Source: Rostrohypoxylon terebratum (lineage: Eukaryota > Ascomycota > Sordariomycetes > Xylariales > Hypoxylaceae). From it: a stretch of DNA of 64,000 nt. Location: the NCBI GenBank assembly GCA_022497145.1, contig MU385864.1:372001-436000 (forward strand). Direction: 5' to 3'. Every line of letters begins with the position of its first letter. Within the stretch, counting starts at the first letter, position 1. A model generated the notes under the pieces. The model had not been told where the DNA came from. It made no database searches and worked only from the letters and a program-made list of their open reading frames with translations. The translations under genes were made by a program, and so were the position numbers. Shown one piece after another: positions 1 through 13,588 of the stretch.

Positions 1-43
1 CTGCATAAGTGATGGTCGTAGTTGTAATTGAAGTTGGCAACTT

Positions 44-66
44 CAGGTGGTGCTTTAAACCACCTG
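44..66. repeat. Small perfect inverted repeat
   Basis: CAGGTGGT and its exact complement ACCACCTG are separated by 7 nt, giving an 8-bp stem. It lies outside any recognised gene and its function is unknown. Confidence 0.5.
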
Positions 67-3000
67 GGCATTTAATTCAACGGAGGTCGAGAGGGGTAAG
101 TACCCGAAAGTTCAAAGCGTTTCGTAGCAGTAGAACAAAAAAAATAAAACAGTGGGATGTTGGCGGGGGAAAGTTGGAAAGTCAGCTCCAAATTCAGTTC
201 AGGTCATTTCACTCCAGCCACAAAAAGGAGAGGGGAAGGGGGGTTAAGGGGGGGTCGATTGGGCGGGGCAGGTGAGGAAAGGAGGGATGGAAGAATGAAA
301 GAACAGAAATGGAACCAGCTATACCCTGCAATGAGGCCATGGAGGTTCATGGAGCCCATGGCAGTCATGGCCGAGGGGTCCGTTCTTAGGTACATACTTG
401 GATGTTCTTACCAAGCCAAGCAGGAAACCCGAATACGTATTAATACTCCATCGACATTTCCACATTCATCTTGGCGTGCCACGTTAAGATTTTGTGACCC
501 GTGACCGGTTCGTGTCGTGTCAAAAAGAAAAAGCTACTTGTAATTTGGCTGATACCTAGCTATATTTACATGTACTGTTATAATACTCCGTTCCTTACAG
601 TACCTAAGTACCTACCTAGACTCGAATAATTAAACTCCTCCGAGTCCATTTAGCAAAAGCAGCAACAATGAAACTCCCCGATGCAGTTTAGCGAGGGTAT
701 GGATATTTGTACTATGTACGTATTAGTAGTATGTACATTATTAGTAGGATTCATGGATGCCAACGCGTCTTTTCACTATTCCTTTTACTACATCGGTTGA
801 TTATTTGCAGCGAGCAGTAACGCATACCACTGACCCAGCACTTCGTAACACCTGAGCACCCGACAGTAATCGGGAGCTTTCATGTATCTTGCTACTCGTC
901 GTCGTCAAAATATCGGGCCTCTCTTTTTTTCTTTATCCAATCATCATCATCACGGATCGTACGCAGGTAGGAGACGATAGTGGATAGCAAGATGGCAGAT
1001 GGCAGATGACAGATGACAGATGGGTGGTGGGATGAGAGATGAATCACTAGTCTTATAAGATCTGCCCACTTCATCTCCGTGCTTAGACCATAAGATTAAA
1101 TGTTCTATTTTTCAGGTTCTTGGCCAGAGACAATAATAGGTAATACATACAGGTACGTAGAAGATTTGCGTCTCAGACATTTTAAACATATTTTTTTTCG
1201 TTGTATAGGGCTAAGAATACGACTACACACGACACTATTTACCTACCTAGGCACCTAGGCACCTCGTGATTTTACACATCTAAAGTATATTACAAAGAGA
1301 TCGTCTTTGTATGAACACAAGAGCTTCCCCTCTATCCCACTTCATCGTCATTAGCCTCTTTGGTTGCGCCATAGCTTACCTATCATTGGTCTAGCTTAAT
1401 CCAGCTCTCGAGACCAATGCTATTGCAATAAGTGTCCTTTCGTATTCTTGAAAGTTGATAATACGTTATCTCTAGGGGTGCGAAAGGGAAGAAGCAAAAG
1501 TCAGAGTCACCCGCGTAGGATTTTTCGCCATTATCTTTTGCGCGGGCGAAGCCTCCAGGCTTTTCACACGTCGCAAGTCGCACGTCGCCACACCGTCTCT
1601 CCTGTCAATGCTGACATTTTAGAAGTCTCAGTCAGCTAAGGCCCGGTCCGGATGCGATGAGAAGGCAATGTTCAATGTTGTTCCGGATAGGTTCCCTAAA
1701 ATGAAGATAGTTGTGCGTAATCTAACGGCGGCTACGAGGAGCAGCGAACCCCCCGTCCGAAAATAGCTTCGGAACAGGTAGATAACTGGTCAATCAACTG
1801 CAAGCTGACCATCCGCCTCGCGTGCATATGCAAGAAACTGGAGAAAGTGAGGCTAGTGCTGCCGAAAAAAGGACACCTTCGAAAACCCCCCCAATTTTAA
1901 TTTGAGCGCTACCTATGGTCCTATGTATATGTATGTGTGTATATGTGTAGGTATAGGTATGCGTATGTGTATGTGTATGTGTGTATATGCTATACATATC
2001 GACCTATCGATACCCATAGGCATCGACATCGCCGCGCTGCATATGTACAATGTTGTAATGTGAGAGAGTTGAAACGTGGATGAAATCCGCTGGCCACTAT
2101 CGACAATGTGATCTCAATGGTCATCCCTCTGATCACGATGGCTTCATTGCCCATTGCCCGAAATCCTCCACGATTGGGACGTATCTGGAGGCTCCAGAAT
2201 CGGCCATATACCCATGAATCAAGTACCAGGTTTCATGCCACCATGGTTTGCCGACTGCGAGATGTTACCTCACCGTCTTGTCGCCTGGTGAGGGGTTGAC
2301 GGGGTCGAGGGGCTTCGACACTTGAGAGCGGGGCAGACAACGAATTTCGACGAGGTCCTCGCTCTAAGACTGGCGATCGTTCAGGCCACATGATATCCAT
2401 GCGTCTGTGTAGCTTTGGGTTACCTATTTCAACAGATAGACCTTGTCAGGTACTATGCAAGGAAGTATACTCTATCCTATTGGTTTATTGGTAGCTATCT
2501 TTCCGCCCACCTCGAAGCATCGATACACAAACTCTGCCCTTTTCTTTATATTAATGTTGTTGTTAGCCGTTGTTTAGGGGGTTGCTTTCCAGCTAGTTGG
2601 TGTCTAGGGATGACAAAACTGAACTCGGATTTTGCTACACGCATCGATGTTATAGTCGGACATTCCGAACAACCCGTTGTTAAATAGGTACTACCTACGG
2701 CATATGCTGTACTCATCCATATGATTTACGGAGGGGGCATTCAGACCTGCGCAAACAATTACCTAGAATTTCACCTTGACGGACACCTCAGCTCCCTCAA
2801 TCTCCCCATGCGTCATGTAAAATTCGGAACTCCGTTCCCACTGCCCCACGTCTCTGGCGTTCCCCGATACTGGATACTCTCAAGATCACGGGATGAGGTA
2901 TTCAGACTCCTCCTGTCCAGCCGAAGTGGAGGACACTTCGATGCTTTTCACATTCTAACCCGGAACCGAGTAATGTCGCCCCATACTCGACCGCGTGGCG

Positions 3001-6000
3001 GGACATAAGAGGCTTGTACGTTTAAATTGTATTATCCTTTCCAGCTACAGCATACCTCTAGAGAACAATTCATCCCTTGATAGATCCTACGAGCCATTCG
3101 AGGCAAATATTGATGATTTAGGTAGGTATCGTCAGAATGCCGAAGTCCCGGTGGACTACCTTGTTCGACAAGATAGCAATTGGTGATGTGCTCGACCTTA
3201 CGATTCCTGAGAATAAATTGCAATATTTTCTTTTTCAATATTGGAAGCAAAGAATTGCCACAAGTGACATGATCTGTCAGGTAGTTTTCGAACCATCAGA
3301 TATCGGCCGGTATTGGCGTCTTCTAACAGAGATGAGACGGAAAACGGGTGACAGGCTTGACACGCTAGAAACCTGAGTGGAGCGCTCGACTTTTACCCAC
3401 AGCGCTAAAATCGTCGTTGGAGTCTAAGGTGTCCTGACCGTCTTTAATGAGACTTGAGTCCCACTTCCTGTAAGTGTGTACTTCGAGGTGGTCCGTCGAA
3501 GTCTGGAGTACAGCAGATCTTCCGCAGCTCGATTACCTTGGTTAGCTCCCGTTCTGTACTTGGAGTCGAGTGGGATGAGTTCGCCTGACGCCGACAATAT
3601 TGACGATATAGACGGCCTCGCTCTTACATGCCTACATCTGGTTATCTGACGAACCGAAGCATAATGAGCAATTTGGGTCCGGATGATGTGCATTGTTAGA
3701 CGGTGTGGGATTGTTTTTAACAGAGCTCATACCGCCTCGAGACCCCCTGGAATTTGGACGGTCTACAGATGCAGGAGTTGGGAATGGTTGAAACCTTGAA
3801 AGACGAGGGTTTTGGTGTTCGCGGGAGCCTTCCGGATGAGCTCCACGTGTGCTAACCCAGATCGTCAAACCAAAGTAGGTCTAGTGTAGGTAATATCCGC
3901 CTAGAGTCGTCAATATATACATACATAGTACTAGTAGGAGGTAACAGGATCCACTTGACGCGATTCCCGAGCTGCATATCCCATCACGATGGGTGCTTTT
4001 TAAGGCAAGGCGTAACCGGGCGAGTTCAGGAGGCATGAGGCAGACACTATTCGCTTCGTTTTAAACAGGGGCGTCGAAGAGTCTTTCTGATTGGCGTCCC
4101 AATGATCTGGAAGAACCATTGATATCGGGCGGATGTTCTAGAGTGAAAGCCGAGATGACGGCAGTCCGCCGTCTCTTCGGATCCATGGAACCCATCCCCT
4201 GAACATAGCGCTTCCAGCATAATACAGGCGGTTGGAAACACAGATTTTGTACCACGTATCCCATGACTTATAGACGTGAATAATAATAAGAGTAAACCAG
4301 GTAGCATTATCTCGTTTCTTGCGATGATACCTAGTATTATACCTCAGCTATTATTCTGTCGGGCTTCTGCGATCTAAATGTCGACTAGGGACGACTAGTC
4401 TCTCGAAACTCGTCTTTGAACATATCGCAGGCTCCGAGAGTCCACGTGCTATTAGTTGCTTGTTTTACCTGACATTGAAAACGAGGTTCTCTTTTCACCC
4501 TTGGATCATCGGACTGTTCACGATACCGGAGCGAACGAGCGATTCCAGACAAGCAAACATGGAAAAATAGCTTCCACGATGTGATGTGTCATCTCAAAAG
4601 GCCAGAGGGGTGGAGGTCATTCGCAGTGATCATTTCAAATCACAATTTGGTTGGGACCAAATTCGATGATACCCAGATCCCCAGATCACATCAGTCATTC
4701 GGTCTTCTTCCTTTTTATTACTGAGCGAGACTTGCATGATGTTTTCAGTTCGCAGTATGGGAGGGCGATGCGGCTAGTCCCTTGCGCTACATCTGGAATC
4801 GGCCTGTCATGATCTATCACCCGCGTCGATGGCGTGCGTCAGGAAGATAGTTCCGCGGCTCCCGCCGTTCCCATCCGAACGATTCCGTGTTGCACAACTC
4901 CTTTGTACCACACAGTCCGAATGCAATTGGCCGTACGGGGAGTACGTACGAGTACAATGAACGCCGTGTGTGGCCGTTGCTGCATGTCCAGGTAATCTGC
5001 CGGATCACCAACCCTCGTTAGGTCGTAGGATTGCAGAGACAATCCACGTGGTATCGCGGGAAGCCTATTGGGGGCAGAAAAGCAGAGAATTTCAAACTTC
5101 GCGCATCCTGATCTTGCCTGTCGAAAGGTCGCAGGATCGACCAGATGACAAGCAGTCTCACAACTAAATTTGGGCAACGTGGTAGAAATAAGGGTTGGAG
5201 GATTTTGGATTTGGGGGGGCTTCGTTGATTACTACCACTCCCGGGTGGTGACGTGGGGGTTCATTGATGCTCGACACAGCCCGGAAGCCTCTTTTTGCAC
5301 CCAGGAGGCACACTAAAACTCATGATAGACCTGAAAAAAAGCCTGGCTTATACTATCAGCTACTTGGGTGGTTTCAAACTCGATGTCGTTGCAACATGCC
5401 GACGGTAGTCTTGGGATCCCCCCGAGATAAGTGCATAGGTTGATGCTCTCGAATCAGATTAACGAAAGAGATGCATCTATACTCATCTAATGCATAATAT
5501 GGATGCTACTGATCACTCGCATGAAGGTTCATTTAGAAGCTGATGTCGTTTCTAGCTGCAGTATTTGCCACTTAGATGCTTCTTGCACCACACATCTAAA
5601 GCTTCTTACCCTTTAAACCCCTTCTCATTCGGGCCAGAGAGATCAGCCTTCTCTCCCTTACACCTAGTCTACCTCAGGATAATGGAAACATGTTTGGGGC
5701 ATTCCATCTGAAATTCATTTGCTCCTTACATAGTACGTTTTGATCTACTATTATGAGAAAACCCCTCGGATGATCCTGTCAATCGATTGGATCAGCCCCG
5801 TCAGATTCTGGTTCACAGGGGCTACAGGGGGTGCCGATTATCTATCGCGTACCAGGTAATGTACCTATGACAATGTATGTACTATGTAGGCAGCTAGGGT
5901 GTATTACTATGTAGAGTCTAACATGGGATGGATTGCCATGGGCATTCTAACGGATGAAATTCAATCGAAGTTCGAACGATTTCTACTATGAAGTCGTAGG

Positions 6001-6632
6001 TAGGTATTCTTCTAAACCCCATACTCGATAGCAGGACAATATCATTCAGGGGTTATTCTCAACGGTTGCAAGCATTAACATTAAAGCAGCGGCTTTCCAT
6101 CCCGGTCCACAACAGAGCCCTATTTTCTGCTTGCTCATTGGACGACGTTCATTCACAAAAGCTTCTAGGTCTTCCATGCGTCTTCCAAATGTTCCGACAG
6201 CTGGTAAAATCTGTCGGCGTGCGAAAGAGGGCTCCATGCTGAGAACAACGGTTACAAACGAAGATGCTGGATAAGCCCACGTGTACTTGACACGCGAGAA
6301 GAAACATTTAACTTGTGTCAGATACCACGATGCTACACAATCTATCGAGAGTCAAGATATACGTAGTGCCTAGTAGCATATCAATACTAGGTATACGAGT
6401 TAGTACGAGTATACCTACTACTATAGTATACCATATACCGTATATCTTCCTATCGCTTCACCGAGTCTCGAAGCATCTAGCGCGAATATTACACTATTAC
6501 ACTATTACATTGTGGATGTATGTATCTGCATAATTCCGCGGGCTCGTCGGTTGCCAGTCGCCAGTCGCCAGGTCCGCCAAGCGGAACGAGCACGAGGCGC
6601 TGCAGCTCGCATGCATATATACATATTAACTA

Positions 6633-6645
6633 CCTAGGACCTAGG
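6633..6645. repeat. CCTAGGACCTAGG motif, copy 1
   Basis: Exact 13-mer made of two CCTAGG palindromes separated by A. It is one of seven exact loci in the window, all non-coding, and is flanked by TACCTA/TAGGTA sequence. Confidence 0.8.
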
Positions 6646-7225
6646 TACCTATGCACGACGCATTTCATGAAGGCAGCATACCCCTCCTCCTCATAGCTCT
6701 GTCTGTTGGGACGAATCAAGCTTCGGTTTCGAGCTCTCCTTTCACAAAGCCATCACTCGTTTTTACGACTCTTCTATCTCATGAACTATGCACCTGAACC
6801 TTGAATTTTGCCTGCTAGTGGGTATATAGGACTTACATACTATGTAGTGTGTAGTAGGTAGGTAGCTATCGGCAAGGTAGGTAATTTGAAAGTGTGTATG
6901 TTGTGTGTGTATCGAGCCGTTGGTCTGGCAGCCTGGGTCTCATACTATCGTCCGTACGTTTAAGTCAACATCACGATAAAACTTACTTGTTTGCTTGACT
7001 ACACCATATATAATCTTACATATCTCAACTGTTCATAATGACATTTAAGAATGAGTATCAACCACCAACTAAACCCAACATGATGTTTCCGCGGACGTAA
7101 GCTTATCACAAGCCTCTAAGCCTCTACATAAGCTTCCGGACCTGCAAAAGCAAAGTTATATAACGCGCCTAGGATATACATATCATTACCTCCTAATACT
7201 AGGTAGGTCAGTGAGGTAGGTAGGA

Positions 7226-7238
7226 CCTAGGACCTAGG
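7226..7238. repeat. CCTAGGACCTAGG motif, copy 2
   Basis: Exact copy in the gene-poor left arm, preceded by GGTAGGTAGGA. Confidence 0.8.
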
Positions 7239-7524
7239 TACTAGTAGTAGTATATGACAATACAGTGTAATTATGACTTTGTACGGTATCAAAGTAGAAG
7301 ACACCAACTGGAATCTGGCCAGTGGCCATTGGGGGTCCCTGACAGCCCGATGAGATCCTTGTTCGGCTCTCAATCGATTGCCAGACTCCCCCCTTTAAAT
7401 TCAGACCAGTCTCTCGGCATCTTTTCGAATGAGCGGTCGGCCAAGGTTACAGCGCACAAAAAAAAGTGTATCGTATTATGTTAGCTTATGCCGGATGTGC
7501 TAAATATCTCAACTAGACGCAATT

Positions 7525-7562
7525 GATGACCTGGGATGACCTGGGATGACTTGAGATGACTC
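7525..7562. repeat. Short tandem repeat, GATGACCTGG unit
   Basis: About four degenerate 10-nt units of the GATGACCTGG / GATGACTTGA type lie head to tail in non-coding DNA. Confidence 0.75.
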
Positions 7563-7845
7563 TTTTGATTTGGCGATCGGCTGAAGCTGACTGAGAAGAT
7601 GGCCTACTCTGGTCTTTGGTCTTGTACTTGGGCACACTTGAAGATTGAGGTAGGGGGATGTTGGAATGATGACTTTGGGACTTTGAGGGAATGAATTTGG
7701 CCGAGATGATGAAAGTTCAAGGTTGTTTTTTTTATCGATAATCCTTCTCCATTCGCATATGATGCTCCTTCTTTTACCAGAAGGTGCATTGCATTGATTC
7801 GCGAATGCCAATGCCCCAAAGTAGGACCCAAAACTGCCAAAGTAA

Positions 7846-7878
7846 GTACGCCTGGTACGCCTGGTACGTCTGGTACGT
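7846..7878. repeat. Short tandem repeat, GTACGCCTG unit
   Basis: Three 9-nt GTACG(C/T)CTG units followed by a partial unit, in non-coding DNA. Confidence 0.75.
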
Positions 7879-7948
7879 TACCCAGACCGACTTGGATTGG
7901 AGTAAATCCGAATTTACGGCAAGTGTACATAATAGGTAATAATAGTAC

Positions 7949-7986
7949 ACAGACCACAGACAGACCACAGACAGACCACAGACCAC
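7949..7986. repeat. Short tandem repeat, CAGACCACAGA unit
   Basis: Repeated CAGACCACAGA-type units (3-4 copies) lie about 60 nt upstream of a CCTAGGACCTAGG copy. Confidence 0.75.
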
Positions 7987-8040
7987 GCCAGCGGGGTGAA
8001 TTGATAATATCTTAGTCGTCCTTGCCAATGAACGATAGGA

Positions 8041-8053
8041 CCTAGGACCTAGG
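8041..8053. repeat. CCTAGGACCTAGG motif, copy 3
   Basis: Exact copy close to the CAGACCACAGA tandem repeat. Confidence 0.8.
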
Positions 8054-8507
8054 TATGCAGACATTGGATATGATGACTTTCATATAGTATACCCAATACG
8101 CATACACATATAGTAAACTTAGAAACAAATATGCACATTTCACATCCTCGCCATTGTAATGATTGTATATGTAAGTCTAAGAAATCTGAGTCTCGACTAC
8201 TTAAGACTTTATTTCATTGGGAGACTTTTCCCATCCGGTCGATTGGGTCTGTGTAATGTGAGAGGCTATTAGATCCAATCACAATTCCCAAAAGACAGGA
8301 AATTTAAAGGGGTCTTCCACAAAGAAAGAGGGGTACACTATGTCACTAAGAACCTTGTACTATTACCAGATCAGGAATAGGGTACTTTGAACTTACCTAC
8401 CATAACGGTTACCTCATGAACTTTTTATGGGCGTTCTATGAACATAAACGACACAATACGACGTAGGTATGAATACCATGGAGTACAAGCCAATACAATT
8501 AGTACGA

Positions 8508-8520
8508 CCTAGGACCTAGG
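8508..8520. repeat. CCTAGGACCTAGG motif, copy 4
   Basis: Exact copy continuing into TCCTA, so nearly a triple unit. It is upstream of the Ras-GEF leader. Confidence 0.8.
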
Positions 8521-8700
8521 TCCTAACCAGTACAACCGATGTGAGGGAAACGAGTACCAGCATCAGCACCCAGCACCCAGCGAGTCAGCACCCAACCAGC
8601 ACACAGCACCACCTATGTATGTACAATACAATACAATGCTAACCAAAGCACCAGCACCTGGCTGACCCCGACTTCCAGATCTTGCTCTTACCTGACCTGT

Positions 8701-9751
8701 CGACCTATCTCGTACCTACCATCTACCATCTTTACCTTACCTCCGGGTTATGATTATCGCCTACGAACCAAGAAAAAAACACAACCACCCACACCCCCCT
8801 TTCGTCGATTAAGCAACCTTGAACAACTTCTACCCATTCAATGTTGCTCACTGCTGCATCATCACCACCACCACCACAACCACCACCTTCAACAGTGCAG
8901 CTCTAAATCCCATAGGCTGTAACCCTCCTTCAATCTGTTTTTTTTTAACGGTTCTACGATTCTACGGTGCAGGGCTAGATATTTGTTACGGCCAGTACCT
9001 ACATAGTATCATTTTGTCATTTTATCATCCTATCACCTATCTACAATAGACCATAGACCCATTCTCTTTCAGCCCTCAGCCCTCAGCCCTCAGCCCTTAC
9101 TACTAGGTATTAATCCATTAAACACATAAGGTTATCATTACTATTAAACCCATTAAACACTTAGGCCCTGGGGCAACCAGGAGACTTACCGACTAGCCTT
9201 TCTCGTCAACGAATTGAACTCCTTACCTGACTTTTCTTTACCCGCCCATCGACAAGATTTGTCAACCATTCACAACCTTCTCCTGTATCGTTCCACGCCG
9301 GCAACGAGACCCTTAGCGCTTGTAGGCAAAATTCAAAGGGGAGGAGTGACTTTCGACGGAGACGGGGGAATTCCAAGATTATCGTATTCCAAGTTTACCA
9401 TTGAAATTAGACAAGTCGTCTTTCCTTATTTCATTCTTTCGACTTCAATTCTGAACTTTGGACACCAGTCAATTCAAATCCCTTCGAACACGCAATACCC
9501 CCCTATCCTTAATGATTTCGAAAACGATAGCGACGACCGCGAAACCCATCAACGCACGCATTCGCGTTTTCGCCTTCGTCCCACCTTTGTTGTGAGACGA
9601 TCTTTAGCCGGTGACCTTACCTGCCTACGAGAAGTTGACGGCCCAGCCTTGTTCTACTCCATACACCCTTCATATTATCTCGGGCATGGTTTAGTTCTAT
9701 TCTTCGGAAAAGAAAACACCTTTAATCACGCTTGGCGCATCCGACGTCACG
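8701..9751 (+). promoter_or_regulatory. Probable promoter and 5' leader of the Ras-GEF gene
   Basis: This segment becomes pyrimidine-rich and contains AGCCCTC tandem copies (about 9071-9098) and several short upstream frames. An open frame at 9214-9804 starts with TTG, not ATG, overlaps the Ras-GEF start in another frame and resembles nothing known, so I treat it as leader. At least one upstream ATG (near 9685) precedes the chosen start. The transcription start cannot be placed. Confidence 0.5.
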
Positions 9752-12700
9752 ATGCTCATGACGCAGTCCCCAGTGTCCGCAATCGTAACAAACCAAAAAG
9801 ATAGCAAGTACAATTCGCGCAATAGATCTCGGTCTAATACCCTTGATAAAAACCCCGACTCTGCTATTGAGCTAAGGAACCCGGCATCGTTGGGCCAATC
9901 CAGCGGTGACCGCGACTACAACCTGTACACGTACACCATGAACGGTATATTAGGGACTGCGCCTCCGGGCTCATTATACGTGCGAGCACTCTATGACTAC
10001 GAGGCTGACGACCGGACAAGTTTGAGCTTCCACGAAGGCGATGTCATTCAAGTTATCACACAACTCGAAAGTGGTTGGTGGGATGGTGTCATCAATGGGG
10101 TCCGAGGCTGGTTTCCTAGCAATTACTGTCAGATCATCACAAATCCCGAGGAGATCCCGGAGCACATGCAAAATCTCGAGGGGGACAATGGAGACGATGA
10201 GTTAGAGGACCAAGTCGTATATGAGGAGGAATTCGACGATGGGAACGATTCAGACCCCGACGACCTGAACGGGCTACCTCTCGAAGGCACAAGGACCAGG
10301 AAATCTGGTGCCGACTTCTGGATACCTCAGGCTACACCTGATGGCAGATTATTTTACTACAACACGATGACCGGAGAGAGTAGCATGGAGCTTCCGCTTG
10401 AGTCGCCGACTTCTAGCACCGAAAATGGACCTCGCAACCGCATGGACGTAAACATGCCCGAGAGGACGAGGCTACCTCCAGAGGTGATGGCAAGAGGTCT
10501 GATGCAAGACGAAGATGAAGACTCGGAGGCGACTTCGGCATCGGAGCTCGAAGGGGAACTGCTCATGAAGAGTTCAATAGGTTCCTTAGTAAGTGTAACC
10601 ATCCACGTGTATGTCTTATGTTGTTGTCACCCGCTCACAAGTGTTACGTAGCCTCCTCGACGTCGTGGCTACGGTAGTGATAGCGTAGGAGTCTCTCCTT
10701 CACCATCCATGGACTCCATCAATGGCTCTCAAGGAATAAGATCTAGAACTGACACTTTCATCAATACTAATATCGCCATGTTAGCGGGTGGTCAAGCGCC
10801 GACATTAGCATCTGCTACATCCTTTACGGGCACTGGTTTTAACCTCCCACAAGCAGCTACGATACCTCGCTCTTATTTCGACGACGGCACGACGCAACCT
10901 TTATCATGGAATCTGCTTATAGCAAACATGAAGCGTGCTATCGACCGCTACCGGGATGCGATTGCAAACAATAACAGGTCGGAGTACGTAGCTCGCGCAG
11001 AGGATATCTCTGATCATCTACGATTGCTACTTGCTGCAGGCTCGGGCACGACAGACAATCATTCAGGCCAGCCTTCTATCATATCTACTAACAAGGCGCT
11101 CTATCCTCATTTTCGGGATATGATGTCTAAATTTTCTAAGCTTGTCATCTCGTCGCATATAGCCGCCGCTGACTGGCCGAACGCCGAGTCTGTTCAGAAG
11201 TGCTTACAAGAGGCCGATGGCGTGCTTGGGGGTGTCTTTAGCTTTGTCGAAGTCGCAAGGCAGCAGAGGGGCGAGGAGATTCCGCGACTATTTCCTGGCT
11301 TCGTTATTGGTAGTACGACTGGTGGAAGCTGGCAAAACAACGGGCTCGGTCCTCACGATCCTATCACGTCGAACTTCTTGGAGGACGATGATGGATATTC
11401 CGAACCTACGGCAATTCTTGACGGCAAACTTCTCGAGAGGTTAGACGAGTACAAGAGGATGCTGGTTTCCAGTATCAGGGAGCTAGAAAAGAATCTCGGG
11501 ATCTCTGACAAGATTGTGTCGCCTTATAAGCACGAGCTCGTCGGCAACAACGTTTGTATCGCCGGCGGGAAGGTTTTGGAAACGTTTAAGCCCTGGATCG
11601 CCTTGATCGAATCGATCGATCTTTCATCACTTGGAAATACCTTCCAAACGCCTCAGCTTGCTGACTACGGCACCAACAAGCAAAGCCTTTATGATAATAT
11701 ATCTGATTTGATCTTAGGATGTCAGGCCGTTGCAGGACCTCTAGGTGATGAGTGGTCCGAGGTCCGTGGCGAGTCATTGGAAGGCAGACTCGAATATGTC
11801 CGACATTGCGCTAGAACATTAGAAACGAATTCCTCTCACATCGGCTTCTCGCTTCAACTTCTCTCCGAACAGGTACAGATTAACATGCAACAACAGCAGG
11901 AGTCTCGTATGCGGGAGGACCTTGGCAGAGACTTACCTAGGAGAGATACTGTGCCATCTTACGATCCAATACACGCGCGCTCCGGTTCTCGTAATCTACT
12001 GGATACTAGACCTGGTCTCATGGGATCTCTATCCTATACCGAAGGTGAAATTCCCGCCAAACCGAGAAAGAGTAATAATCTCTCCAAGATTGCGCAAATC
12101 CTAGGTGAGGGATCTGTTCCCCAGAGTGCCATTCAACAAGTGGAGGAGACACCCGCGTTTTTGCGGCTTGACCTCGAGAATGATTTATCCTGGGACCTGA
12201 AGTCGACGCCGCCAGCAGTCAAGGGCGGTACATTGTTAGCGTTGGTCGAGCAATTAACAAGACACGACAAGTCGGATTTCAGCTTCAATAACACATTCCT
12301 TTTGACATATCGGTCATTTACCTCGGCACGAGAACTATTCGAACTTCTAGTCAAGCGCTTCAATATTCAACCGCCAGAAGGGTTGACCTCTTCCGAATAC
12401 GACGTTTGGAGGGATCGGAAACAAAAACTAATTCGCTTCCGCGTTGTGAACATTATCAAGAGTTGGTTCGAGAATTACTGGATGGAGGAACCGAGTGACG
12501 AGACCAAACAGCTCATCCGAGATGTATACGCCTTTGCAAGAGACACGGTCAAGTCTACGGAAACTCCCGGCGCAAACAATCTTATGTCCGTCTTAGACCA
12601 GCGTCTCAACGGCAAAGAAATATCTTCCAAGCGCATGATTCAAACATTTGCCAATAATGTTCCACCACCAATCATGCCAAAGAATATGAAGAAATTGAAG

Positions 12701-13588
12701 TTCCTTGATATCGACGTGACCGAGTTTGCTCGCCAGCTGACAATTATCGAGTCGAAGCTTTACGGCAAAATCAAGCCTACAGAATGTCTCAACAAGACAT
12801 GGCAAAAGAAGGTTGGCGAGAATGATCCTGAGCCAGCGCCGAATGTGAAAGCACTTATTTTACATTCTAACCAAATGACGAACTGGGTTGCCGAGATGAT
12901 TCTCGCACAAATGGATGTGAAGAAGCGAGTGATTGTCATCAAGCATTTCGTTTCTGTTGCTGACGTGAGTATCGACATGAGACTTGTTTGACAGCTTAGA
13001 TTACTAACAATACTAGAAATGCCGGAGCCTTAACAATTTCTCTACTTTAACATCGATCATTTCCGCCCTCGGCACCGCCCCTATTGCTCGTCTCAAGCGA
13101 ACATGGGATCAAGTCCCAGCTAGGACTCAAGCCGTACTAGAAACGATGCGACGTCTCATGGCAAGCACGAAAAACTTCGGCGAATACAGAGAGGCTCTAC
13201 ATGCAGCAAACCCACCATGTATTCCTTTCTTTGGTGTCTATCTTACCGATCTGACATTCATCGAGGATGGTATCCCGTCGATTATCAAGAAAACTAACCT
13301 TATCAACTTCGCGAAACGTGCAAAGACCGCCGAGGTGATTCGCGACATTCAAGTCTACCAAAATTCGCCGTATTCCCTTCAGCCAGTACCCGAGTTGCAA
13401 GATTATATCCTGAGCAACATGCAAGCAGCTGGAGACGTGCACGAGATGTATGACAAGAGTTTAGTAGTTGAGCCGCGTGAGCGCGAAGATGAGAAGATCG
13501 TAAGGTACGTCACCACCAATTTTAAATGATTTACTCGAGGCTTACCAGTTTACTCGACAGAGTTCTCGCTGAGTCTGGTTTCTTATGA
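9752..13588 (+). CDS. cdc25: Ras guanine-nucleotide exchange factor, Cdc25 type
   Basis: This protein should load GTP onto Ras at the plasma membrane, feeding cAMP/PKA and MAPK signalling. Four exons: 9752-10588, 10652-12964, 13017-13504 and 13561-13588, giving about 1221 residues. Introns have GTAAGT, GTGAGT and GTACGT donors, and an ACTAAC branch site is visible before 13016. Domains in order: SH3 (about residues 75-131, with ALYDYEADD and GWFPSNYC), a WW-like segment (about 187-215), a long linker, RasGEF_N (about 790-930), and the RasGEF catalytic domain (about 961-1195, with LNNF and the typical ESGFL end). This order and length match fungal Cdc25 proteins. The start is the first ATG of the SH3-bearing frame; the ATG at 9938 is an alternative. 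The WW-like segment lacks the second signature tryptophan. The family call is firm; the N-terminus is less certain. Confidence 0.94.

Larger units (their letters stand above)
1..8700. other. Gene-poor, repeat-rich intergenic DNA
   Basis: No gene is recognised here. Open frames are short, overlap on both strands and resemble no family I know. The DNA is full of TACCTA/TAGGTA-type short motifs, a TG/TA-rich low-complexity tract (about 1920-1990), minisatellite-like tracts (7525-7562, 7846-7878, 7949-7986) and four copies of CCTAGGACCTAGG. One 63-codon frame at 6046-6237 (-) has an ATG but no recognisable motif. Degenerate remnants of genes or transposons are possible but cannot be shown by eye. 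Confidence 0.6.

Noticed and set aside
1384..1419. CATTGGTCT / AGACCAATG inverted repeat
   Set aside because: Nine-bp arms with a long loop in repeat-rich DNA; it may occur by chance and has no supporting context.
2415..3376. Four consecutive plus-strand frames suggesting one intron-split gene
   Set aside because: No domain motif, no consistent splice donor/acceptor phases and no conserved-looking blocks were found.
7525..7986. Clustered short tandem repeats as a possible CRISPR-like array
   Set aside because: Units are contiguous 9-11-mers without unique spacers, in a fungal genome; they are ordinary minisatellite tracts.
9214..9804. 196-codon open frame upstream of and overlapping the Ras-GEF start
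   Set aside because: It starts with TTG, not ATG, has no recognisable domain, and overlaps the well-supported Ras-GEF start in another frame. Most likely leader sequence.
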